NCBI GenBank assembly: GCA_965215035.1
Contig: OZ244040.1
Span: 186,001 to 250,000 of the forward strand
Reading direction: 5' to 3'
Source: Azophilus sp965215035
GTDB taxonomy: Bacteria > Pseudomonadota > Gammaproteobacteria > Pseudomonadales > Azotimanducaceae
Length of the DNA: 64,000 nt
Below are positions 35,711-43,105 of the stretch, piece by piece (within the stretch, counting starts at the first letter, position 1; every line of letters starts with the position of its first letter). Under the pieces are notes generated by a model. That model was not told the DNA's origin, made no database searches, and saw only the letters and a program-made list of their open reading frames with translations. The position numbers and the translations under genes are program-made.

Positions 35711-36550
35711 ATGGGGATGGAGATGGAGCTCAAGGTTACCGAGTTGGAATGCCACGAAGGTATTGCCACCATTTGGCTAGATCGCCCGCACCGGCTCAAT
35801 GCCTGGACCGGGCGTATGCACACCGAGTACCGCTGGTGTCTTGAGCAAGCCGACCAGGATGCCGAAGTGCGGGCCATTGTGGTCACCGGCCGGGGCCGTG
35901 GTTTTTGCGTGGGCGGCGATGCCAATGCACTTGCCGGTCATGCCCGTAAGGGCCGCTACGATGCGGGAACAGCGGAGCGTCTGGCCAGGCCGGGATTCGG
36001 CCGCGCCGCGCAGTTCGACGCCGCCTTTGCCTATCACTACGGGCTCAGCAAACCGGTGGTGGCGGCGGTAAACGGCCCGGCGGCGGGGGTGGGGCTTGCG
36101 CTCGCCTGCTTTACCGATCTGCGATTCGCCGCCGCCGGGGCAAAATTCACCACCGCCCACGGCAAGCTGAACCTCCCTGCGGAGTATGGCCTGTCCTGGC
36201 TGCTGCCGCGCATGGTCGGGTTGAGCCGGGCGACCGAGCTACTGCTGTCGAGCCGCGTGTTTACCGCCGAGGAGGCGCTCGATTTGGGCATCTTGAATCA
36301 GGTGCATCCCGCCGAAGAGGTGTTGGCGCGTACCTACGACTACGTGGCAAATTTGCTTCTGACGGTGTCGCCGGCGTCGCTCAGGCAAACGCGCTGGCAG
36401 ATCTACGAGGATCTGCATCGGACGGCGGCGGAATCCGTGGTGGCATCCGAACGCCTAATCGACGAAATGGCGAGCCAACCCGACTACCGCGAAGGGGTTG
36501 CCGCGTTTCTGGAAAAACGCGCACCCCAGTGGGGCAAAGGCGACCTATGA
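35711..36550 (+). CDS. enoyl-CoA hydratase/isomerase family protein
   Basis: Crotonase-fold protein of 279 residues. The oxyanion-hole segments are GRGFCVGGDANALAGHA (about 60-76) and KPVVAAVNGPAAGVGLALACFTDLRFAA (about 112-139). The substrate and catalytic region is KFTTAHGKLNLPAEYGLSWLLPRMVG. One glutamate of the hydratase pair is visible in PAEYG; the other position is not the usual glutamate. An isomerase or lyase function is therefore possible. The start may be GTG 35708 or ATG 35711, 35717 or 35723. It stands alone, followed by a MITE. Confidence 0.85.
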   Translation: MGMEMELKVTELECHEGIATIWLDRPHRLNAWTGRMHTEYRWCLEQADQDAEVRAIVVTGRGRGFCVGGDANALAGHARKGRYDAGTAERLARPGFGRAAQFDAAFAYHYGLSKPVVAAVNGPAAGVGLALACFTDLRFAAAGAKFTTAHGKLNLPAEYGLSWLLPRMVGLSRATELLLSSRVFTAEEALDLGILNQVHPAEEVLARTYDYVANLLLTVSPASLRQTRWQIYEDLHRTAAESVVASERLIDEMASQPDYREGVAAFLEKRAPQWGKGDL

Positions 36551-36567
36551 CGTGTCAAGGCAGTTGC

Positions 36568-36737
36568 GGTTAGTACCCAAGACCATCCCAAAGTCGCCTG
36601 CTAGTCCTCGGCAAAGCCCTGTATAAATGGTTTACGAACATTTTTCGGAAAATTCGGCAATATTTTTCGGAATCTAATGAATTTCCTGAAATTTTATCTC
36701 AAGAGCGAACACTTTGGGATGGTCCTGGGTTAGTACC
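36568..36737 (+). mobile_element. MITE family 1, copy 2, with target duplication
   Basis: 150-bp element at 36578-36727 in the same orientation as copy 1. Left end CAAGACCATCCCAAAG, right end CTTTGGGATGGTCCTG. The 10-bp direct repeat GGTTAGTACC flanks it at 36568-36577 and 36728-36737. It lies 28 bases downstream of the enoyl-CoA hydratase. Confidence 0.87.
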
Positions 36738-36998
36738 CGATGCGGTGCCGAGGCGGGGACTTCCCGGCCTCGGCACCGCTCTCCCGGTCACCGCCGGGGT
36801 GCGCCAAATGTATCTGAGCTAGAACAGTCGTTCACGCCCGGTGTGGCCAGGCGCTCGCACCGGCGCTAGTGCTCGGTGCCATGTCGGACATCGGCCGCGC
36901 CGGCGCACGCCGCCTAGTCCCGCTTTAACTAATCGAGCAGGGCTTCAGCCGCGTACACAGGCTGCATTCGGCAAGGTGATGCCTTAGAATCCTTACCC
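36738..36998. other. intergenic, no gene seen
   Basis: GC-rich stretch between the MITE and the DUF1640 gene. No gene or repeat was recognised. Confidence 0.4.
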
Positions 36999-37445
36999 AT
37001 GAGTGAAGCTATCGCCTTCGACACCCATCGGTTTGTCAAGAACCTGACCGCGCACGGGTTTAGCGAGGAACAGGCCGAGGCTCTGGCGACCGAGCAGGTC
37101 AACCTGCTCAACAGCAACTTGGCAACCAAAGCCGACATCGCCGAAATTCAGCAGGACATCGCCGAGGTGCGGCGAGAAGTCGCCGAAGTGCGGCGTGAGA
37201 TCGAGGTTCTGCGGCAAGAGACCAAGAAGGACATCGAGGTTCTGCGGCAAGAGACCAAGAGGGACATCGAGGCCCTGCGGCAAGAGACCAAGAAGGACAT
37301 CGAGATCCTGCGGCAAGAGACCAAGGCGGAGATAGCGGGAGTGCGGCGGGAAATCGAGGCACTCAAGGTCGACCTCCTGAAATGGATATTTGGCGCCATG
37401 TTTGTCCAAGTCGGCCTGATTGTGACCCTGTTGAAGCTATTGTGA
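36999..37445 (+). CDS. DUF1640/CCDC90-like coiled-coil membrane protein
   Basis: A protein of 148 residues. The N-terminal AFDTHRFVKNLTAHGFSEEQAEALATEQV is the DUF1640 (CCDC90 family) signature. The centre is one long coiled coil with hendecad repeats (IEVLRQETKKD four times, plus related units). The C-terminal 22 residues (WIFGAMFVQVGLIVTLLKLL) form one transmembrane helix. Mitochondrial relatives are MCUR1-like; bacterial members have no agreed function and are common near mobile DNA. The repeats are nearly identical in DNA, so the coil length may vary between strains. Confidence 0.82.
   Translation: MSEAIAFDTHRFVKNLTAHGFSEEQAEALATEQVNLLNSNLATKADIAEIQQDIAEVRREVAEVRREIEVLRQETKKDIEVLRQETKRDIEALRQETKKDIEILRQETKAEIAGVRREIEALKVDLLKWIFGAMFVQVGLIVTLLKLL
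37200..37331 (+). repeat. four tandem 33-bp repeats inside the coiled-coil gene
   Basis: Units at 37200, 37233, 37266 and 37299, each 33 bp and in frame. All contain CTGCGGCAAGAGACCAAG and differ by a few bases. Each encodes 11 residues of coil. Confidence 0.9.
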
Positions 37446-37532
37446 CGCCGGCCAGGCGCTTCGAGCGGCACGGCACGGCGGGGAAGGCACTCTAACCCCT
37501 ACCGGCCCGCCACCCATTGCGTGTATGCCGGG

Positions 37533-37547
37533 CAGGGCCATCCCAAA
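37533..37547 (+). repeat. solo MITE family 1 end
   Basis: CAGGGCCATCCCAAA, identical to the first 15 bases of the MITE terminal repeat, followed by a T-run and no other element sequence. It may be a remnant of an excised or truncated copy. Confidence 0.6.
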
Positions 37548-37570
37548 TTTTTTTGCAACTGGCAAGCGGC

Positions 37571-38341
37571 CTACGCAAATCTTCGAGCCGCCTCACGCAA
37601 CTCGATTACGCGCATGGCCTGTTGATTTGTCGGCTCGACTGATAGTTTACGAAGAAAGGCGGTCGCGACGTCTAAGTCTACGAAGTGAGCGCTACCGTCA
37701 GGGTCAACCAAAGCATCGATGAATTGAACCGAATCCACAAGTTGTCGTGCATAGGCCAAGAACGCGCCGGCTCTTGGCTCAATCGTCACCGAGTTATGGA
37801 TTTGCTCGTTCAGCAAACTTTTACTGATGCAGTTCAAGACAGCATGTACGGCATCAAGAACATTCGCTACCTTCTGCAGACTAGCTTCAGCTAGGGGATC
37901 GGCCTTTTTGATGACCCTCTGCCAATCTGAATGGGCGATACGCCGATTTCTCCAATCGCGAGCGAATTTGGCTTTCTCGACCGCCTCCTTGACACGGTCC
38001 TGCGCTTCGTTGCACAAAGTCGGGTCGTGCTTCTTGCAGAGCGCCGGCAACATTGCCACGGTTAGATTTTGCTTGCGCGCGCTTCTCGTGGGATCGGTTA
38101 GCCTGCACACACGCAACAGCAGATCATCCCAGAAAATCCGCTGGATATCCCAGGTGAAACTTCCACCAGCTATGGCGTTCAATAGCGAAACATTCTCTTC
38201 ACGGCTGAACAGTTCCCGAAATTCGTTGAGACGCATCAAACTCAATGCCCAATCATTGTACAGGCCATAAAATGCGGCACCGAACTTCGTCCCTAGTTGC
38301 GCCTGATATCGTTGTAGAAGAGTCTCCCTAGATTCGTTCAT
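37571..38341 (-). CDS. AbiU2/HEPN-like protein, probable phage-defence factor
   Basis: A protein of 256 residues. The N-terminal part (TKFGAAFYGLYNDWALSLMRLNEFRELFS) matches the AbiU2 pattern. A HEPN-type motif lies in ARDWRNRRIAHSD (about 127-138), where R and H could be the metal-independent RNase pair. AbiU2 was described as part of a lactococcal abortive-infection system. HEPN nucleases of this type cut RNA on infection. ATG 38341 (NESRETLLQRY) is preferred; the frame is open upstream. It lies between a DUF1640 gene and an IS4 remnant, just before a restriction operon. Confidence 0.68.
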   Translation of the reverse strand: MNESRETLLQRYQAQLGTKFGAAFYGLYNDWALSLMRLNEFRELFSREENVSLLNAIAGGSFTWDIQRIFWDDLLLRVCRLTDPTRSARKQNLTVAMLPALCKKHDPTLCNEAQDRVKEAVEKAKFARDWRNRRIAHSDWQRVIKKADPLAEASLQKVANVLDAVHAVLNCISKSLLNEQIHNSVTIEPRAGAFLAYARQLVDSVQFIDALVDPDGSAHFVDLDVATAFLRKLSVEPTNQQAMRVIELREAARRFA

Positions 38342-38482
38342 TTCTTTCCAGGTTCGATGTGTTCTGAAACTGTCGAGCAACGGATATCCTAGCCGACTGG
38401 ATCGAGGAATCCAGAGGAGACGCATGCTGAACGTGTAGCTATACTAACCGAATTCGCTGGTGACGGCCTATAGTGAGGCGAT

Positions 38483-39431
38483 GTGCAATGCCATATGAGC
38501 ATACAGGGCGGGATTTCACGCGATACCCTGGCTAACGCCAACAGGACGAGGGATTGCCACATTTACGCCGACTTCGCCCAGGTGCTGATTCACACTGACC
38601 GCAAGCTCCATGTGGACGACGGTTTCGGCGTCGAACTCGACAACACCGTCTGCGCACTCGACGCGACCACGATCGATCTCCGCCTGTCCGTTTCTCCCTG
38701 GGCGCAATTTCGCACGACCAAGGGCACCGTGAAGCTGCACACGCCGATGGACCTGCGCGGCAACATCCCAACGTTCATGCATGTTTCCGACGGCAAGCCG
38801 CACGACGTCAACGTGCTCGACCTGTTGGTGCCCGAGGCCGGCGCCTTCCACATCATGGACCGCGACCACACGGATTTCGCCAGGCTCCACTGGCTTTCCC
38901 TCAATGCCGCGTTCCTCGTCATTCGCGGACAATCCAATCTGCAATGCCGACGCCTCTACTCGCGTCCCGTGGACAAGCGGACCGGGCTCCGATGCGACCG
39001 GCCCGTCGTGCCCACCGGCTTCCAGTCCGCCAGGAACTATCTGGACAAACTACGCCGCATCAAGTGCCACGACGAGCAAAACGGACAAAACCGTCGTCTT
39101 TCTGACCAACAACTTCTCGTTGTCGGCGTCGACCATTGCCGACCTCCACCGTTGCCGGTGGCGGGTGGAGCTGTTCTTCGAGTGGATCAGGCAGCATCTG
39201 CGAATCAAGTCATTCTTCGGCACAACGGAGAACGCTGTGAAAACGCAAACATGGGTCGCCGTCTCGGTATAAGTGCCGGTCGCCATCATCAGGAAGCGGC
39301 ACCGCCTCCAGGCCAGCCTCCGCGCAATTCTACAGATTTTGAGTTTGGCCATCTTCGAGAAAACTCCCTTAAACCAAGCATTTGCCGGAAGCCATCACGC
39401 CATGGAGCAGATCGAGACCCTAACCAATTGA
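38483..39431 (+). pseudogene. IS4-family transposase, decayed
   Basis: Contains IS4-type blocks: CALDATTIDLRLSVSPWAQFR (the DAT/DST aspartate), KLHTPMDLRGNIPTFMHVSDGKPHDVNVLD and GAFHIMDRDHTDFARL. The frame then shifts near 39060, giving LHRCRWRVELFFEWIRQHLR (the YREK-like region). A stop follows and a tail continues to about 39431. The N-terminus is missing. It separates AbiU2 from the restriction operon. Confidence 0.78.
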
Positions 39432-39524
39432 ATTTATTCGATTAATTGTTGGGATACTAGTGATATAGGAACACTAAAACTACAATCACTGCAAAAAACT
39501 TACGAAATCTGGAGAATACTGGCG

Positions 39525-41702
39525 GTGAACGTTCAGACGCACGAAGAGCTGAAAGCCAAGATCTGGGAAATCGCCAACCGGCTTCGTGGGCCGTACCGGC
39601 CTCCCCAGTATCGCTTAGTGATGCTTCCGATGGTCGTGCTGCGTCGGCTCGATTGCGTTCTGGAGCCGACCAGAGATGCCGTCCTGAAGCAACGTGAAGC
39701 GCTTGAAGCGCGACAGGTGCCCGAAGCTGCAATGGACCGCCTGCTCGGCAAGGCCGCCGACCCGCAGCGCAAGCATCCGCTCTACAACACGAGCCCCTAC
39801 ACCTTCGCCCGCCTGCTTGGAGACGCCGAGAACATCGCGCCAAATCTCGTGTCCTACATAAACGGCTTCTCACCGACCGCCCGTTCCATCTTCGAGCGCT
39901 TCAAGTTTGCCGACCAGATAGAGAAGCTCGACGCCAGCAATCGTCTCTTCACCGTCGTCAAGGCGATGACCGACGTCAATCTTCACCCCGACCGGATCGA
40001 CAACCTGCAGATGGGCTACCTGTTTGAGCACTTGGTGATGCGCTTCAACGAACAGGCGAACGAGGAGGCGGGGGACCATTTCACGCCGCGCGAGGTCATT
40101 CGCCTGATGGCGAACCTCATCTACACGGGCGAACCGGATGTCCACAAGCCCGGCATCTACCGCACAATCTACGATCCGGCGTGCGGAACGGGCGGCATGC
40201 TCTCCGAATCCCAAAGGCTGATCCTATCCCAGAACGACCGGGCGCAACTCGCGCTCCACGGCCAGGAATACAACGACGAGTCTTGGGCGATCTGCTGCGC
40301 GGACATGCTCATCAAGGACGAGGACACCGCCAAGATGGTCCTGGGCGACACCTTGGGCGACGGCAAGACCAGAGACGGCTTCGAGGGCAAGCGCTTCGAC
40401 TACCTGATGGCCAACCCGCCCTTCGGCGTCGAATGGAGGGATCAGAAGGACACGGTCGAACGCGAGCACAGGACTGCGGGCTTTTCGGGCCGGTTCGGCG
40501 CCGGGCTTCCGGCCATCAACGACGGCTCGCTGCTCTTCCTCCAGCACATGATCTCCAAAATGCACCCCTACGAGGAGGGGGACGAGGAGCAGCTCGGCTC
40601 GAAGATCGCCATCGTCTTCAACGGCTCGCCGCTCTTTTCCGGCGACGCCGGCTCGGGGCCGTCCAACATTCGCCGCTGGATCATCGAGAACGACTGGCTC
40701 GATGCCATCGTGGCGCTACCCGACCAGCTCTTCTACAACACCGGCATCTTCACCTATGTCTGGCTCGTGACCAACCGCAAGCCGCCGGAGCGGCTCGGCA
40801 AGGTGCAGCTCATCGACGGAACGCGCTTCTTCCGGAAGATGAAGAAGAGCCTCAACAACAAGCGCAACGAGATCACCGAGGCGCAGATCCGCTACCTGAC
40901 GTGCGTCTACGGCAACTGCGAGGACGGCGAGACAGCGGACTTGGCGGCCGACGGCGAAACCGAGACCCGCGTCATCTCCCGCATCTTCGAGAACCGCGAG
41001 TTCGGCTTTCTCAAGGTAACGGTCGAACGCCCCTTGCGCATGAGCTTCGAGGCGACGCCGGAACGCATCGCAAGGCTCGACGAGCAGAGGGCTTTCGCCA
41101 ACCTTGCGACATCGAAGAAACGAAAGGATGCGGCGGCGGTCGAGCGCGATGTGGAAGAGGGGCGGAACCAGCAGGACGCCATCCGCACCGTGCTCGTAAC
41201 GCTCGCCGGCAAGGGACGCTACCTGGACCGGGAGGAGTTCGCCGCCGACTTGATGATGGCCGCCAAGCGGGCCGGCTTCAGAATCCCCGGCCCGATCAAG
41301 AAGGTGATTTTCACGGCACTTGGGGAGCGCAACCCGGACGCCGGGATTTGTCGCGACGGCAAAGGACGACCGGAGCCCGATATCGAACTCCGGGATACCG
41401 AGAACATCCCCTTGCCGCTTGGAACAGTGCTGCCCCTGCCGATGGACTTCGGACCGAACAAGCCCAACGACCGACTGGTCGAAGCTTTCCGGCAAGACAT
41501 CGACGCCTACATGGCGCACGAGGTGCTGCCCTATGTGCCCGATGCCTGGGTGGACTACGGCAAGACCAAGGTCGGCTACGAAATCCCGATCAATCGCCAT
41601 TTCTACGTCTACAAGCCACCGCGACCGCTCGATCAGATCGAGGCGGACATCACCAAACTCGAAGGTGAGATCGTAGGGCTGCTGAACGGGCTGGTGGCGT
41701 GA
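39525..41702 (+). CDS. hsdM: type I restriction-modification DNA methyltransferase subunit
   Basis: N6-adenine methyltransferase subunit of 725 residues. The N-terminal helical domain is followed by the SAM motif DPACGTGGML (about 216-225) and the catalytic NPPF (about 295-298). The C-terminal extension beyond about 500 residues (RYLDREEFAADLMMAAKRAGF, PINRHFYVYKPPRPL) is longer than in E. coli HsdM, and similar to the large HsdM class in which the tail contacts HsdS. The GTG start at 39525 is the first in frame before EELKAKIWEIANRL. Its stop overlaps the hsdS start by four bases. It is the first gene of the four-gene unit hsdM-hsdS-TIR-hsdR. Confidence 0.95.
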   Translation: MNVQTHEELKAKIWEIANRLRGPYRPPQYRLVMLPMVVLRRLDCVLEPTRDAVLKQREALEARQVPEAAMDRLLGKAADPQRKHPLYNTSPYTFARLLGDAENIAPNLVSYINGFSPTARSIFERFKFADQIEKLDASNRLFTVVKAMTDVNLHPDRIDNLQMGYLFEHLVMRFNEQANEEAGDHFTPREVIRLMANLIYTGEPDVHKPGIYRTIYDPACGTGGMLSESQRLILSQNDRAQLALHGQEYNDESWAICCADMLIKDEDTAKMVLGDTLGDGKTRDGFEGKRFDYLMANPPFGVEWRDQKDTVEREHRTAGFSGRFGAGLPAINDGSLLFLQHMISKMHPYEEGDEEQLGSKIAIVFNGSPLFSGDAGSGPSNIRRWIIENDWLDAIVALPDQLFYNTGIFTYVWLVTNRKPPERLGKVQLIDGTRFFRKMKKSLNNKRNEITEAQIRYLTCVYGNCEDGETADLAADGETETRVISRIFENREFGFLKVTVERPLRMSFEATPERIARLDEQRAFANLATSKKRKDAAAVERDVEEGRNQQDAIRTVLVTLAGKGRYLDREEFAADLMMAAKRAGFRIPGPIKKVIFTALGERNPDAGICRDGKGRPEPDIELRDTENIPLPLGTVLPLPMDFGPNKPNDRLVEAFRQDIDAYMAHEVLPYVPDAWVDYGKTKVGYEIPINRHFYVYKPPRPLDQIEADITKLEGEIVGLLNGLVA

Positions 41703-42388
41703 GCTACTTCGCGTGCAGCAATGAGCTGCCTGAATGGGTGGCGCATGTTCCAGATGGCTGGGGCTGCAACTGGTTGAAGTGGTCGGTTGATCTATCTACA
41801 CAGCGTCCGACCGATGAAGAGCAAGAGACGCTTCCGTACATCTCCAACGAGGATATCGAATCGTGGACGGGGAAACTCCTGATCGAGGAGCCGAAACCGG
41901 CTGAGGCGGACAGCCGAACGTTCCAGGAAGACGATATCCTTTTCAACAAACTCCGCCCGTATCTTGCCAAGGTCTACCACGCGACGTTCGAAGGGGTGAG
42001 TTCAGGAGAATTGCTTTGTCTGCGGCCATCCCGCGTTGTTGAGCCGCGCTTCCTCTTTTATGTACTTGTGTCCAAGGGCTTCATTGATACGGTCAATTCG
42101 GAGACTTTCGGAGCCAAGATGCCCCGATCAGATTGGGGGATTGTAGGACACCAACCGTTACCCCTTCCCCCGCTCGGCACGCAGCGGCGGATCGCGCGGT
42201 TTCTGGACGAGAAGACTGCACGGATCGATGGGTTGATCGAGAAATTTGTAGGAGGAGGGGGAGCATGGGCACCGAACGATCTCGTAAACTCAAAGGACAG
42301 GAACCTTATAGATCTACTGATGGAGTACCGTGCCGCTCTGATCACGGCTGCAGTCACTGGTCGATTGGGAGAGTTAAATGGCAATTAA
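41699..42388 (+). CDS. hsdS: type I restriction specificity subunit, half-length (one TRD)
   Basis: Only 229 residues, whereas usual HsdS proteins are 400 or more with two target-recognition domains. One TRD is visible (PEWVAHVPDGWGCNWLKW, TLPYISNEDIESWTG, DDILFNKLRPYLAKVY). One conserved helical region follows (LPPLGTQRRIARFLDEKTARIDGLIEKF, then LIDLLMEYRAALITAAVTGRLG). Half-size HsdS can dimerise to bind a palindromic site, as shown for truncated S subunits. There is no second half downstream; the next gene is a TIR-like protein that overlaps this one by 11 bases. Confidence 0.88.
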   Translation: MSYFACSNELPEWVAHVPDGWGCNWLKWSVDLSTQRPTDEEQETLPYISNEDIESWTGKLLIEEPKPAEADSRTFQEDDILFNKLRPYLAKVYHATFEGVSSGELLCLRPSRVVEPRFLFYVLVSKGFIDTVNSETFGAKMPRSDWGIVGHQPLPLPPLGTQRRIARFLDEKTARIDGLIEKFVGGGGAWAPNDLVNSKDRNLIDLLMEYRAALITAAVTGRLGELNGN

Positions 42389-43103
42389 ATTTCGAGAAGG
42401 GATTGAAGCGCTTCGCCGTCTTATCGAAACGCGCGGCATCAAGGGAGAGTGGTCTGAAGACGACAATGGCAAGCACACCTTCAGATCCCAACAACAAGGC
42501 ATCCTCAACTATTGGCCTAACAACGGCACGGTACAATGCCAAGGTAAGGCCGAGCCAAAAGCGGAGTTAGAGGCAATGTTTGCTTCAGAAGGATGGGAGG
42601 CGAGCCTGACCACCGCCATAACTTCGAAGGATGAGAGAACAAAGATATTCATCGTCCACGGTCACGACACGAGCGCGCTCGATCAACTTGAGCTCGTCCT
42701 GCGGCGACTCAAACTGGACCCGTTCATTCTTCAGAACAACGACGGGGAGTCGAAGACTCTCATAGAAGCGCTCGAGCAGAAAATCTACAAGGAAGCGGCC
42801 TTCGGAATCGTCCTTCTTACTCCCGACGACTACGGCTATCCAAAGAACAAGACTGATGCAGATCGACAGCCGCGCGCTCGTCAAAACGTTATCCTGGAAC
42901 TTGGTATGGTGCTGGCCTCTCTTGGGCGGAACCGCATGGTACTCCTTAAGAAGGGCGCACTCGAAATACCGACCGATGTCAGTAGCATCATTTACTTGGA
43001 ATTCAATGAACATGTGAAGGAGATCGCGGTAAAGCTGGCGACCCGAATGAAGAGCGCAGGCATTGAGATCGACGATGCTCTTATTCATTCTGTGGCTACC
43101 TAA
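42378..43103 (+). CDS. TIR-like (PF10137-type) nucleotide-binding protein in the restriction operon
   Basis: A protein of 241 residues. The first 75 or so form a separate N-terminal domain (RRLIETRGIKGEWSEDDNGKHTF, ILNYWPNNGTVQCQGK). A TIR-like fold follows. KIFIVHGHD (about 90) is the first strand and loop. Next come RRLKLDPFILQNNDGESKTLIEALE and FGIVLLTPDDYG. ARQNVILELGMVLASLGR (about 168-185) holds the candidate catalytic glutamate. PF10137 domains include CBASS-type TIR effectors that cleave NAD+. The gene overlaps hsdS by 11 bases and ends two bases before hsdR, so it must be made with the restriction enzyme. An abortive back-up or regulatory role is inference. Confidence 0.83.
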   Translation: MAIKFREGIEALRRLIETRGIKGEWSEDDNGKHTFRSQQQGILNYWPNNGTVQCQGKAEPKAELEAMFASEGWEASLTTAITSKDERTKIFIVHGHDTSALDQLELVLRRLKLDPFILQNNDGESKTLIEALEQKIYKEAAFGIVLLTPDDYGYPKNKTDADRQPRARQNVILELGMVLASLGRNRMVLLKKGALEIPTDVSSIIYLEFNEHVKEIAVKLATRMKSAGIEIDDALIHSVAT

Positions 43104-43105
43104 CA

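Noticed and set aside
37200..37331. Possible CRISPR array
   Set aside because: Repeats are adjacent without spacers, in frame, and encode coiled coil.
40181..41668. Plus-strand open frame of 495 codons in a second frame of hsdM
   Set aside because: Arg/Ala/Gly-rich frameshift shadow, no motifs, entirely inside a well-supported gene.
41699..43103. TIR-like gene as a misread second half of hsdS
   Set aside because: Its KIFIVHGHD and NVILELG motifs and overall layout are TIR-like. No target-recognition-domain wording is present.
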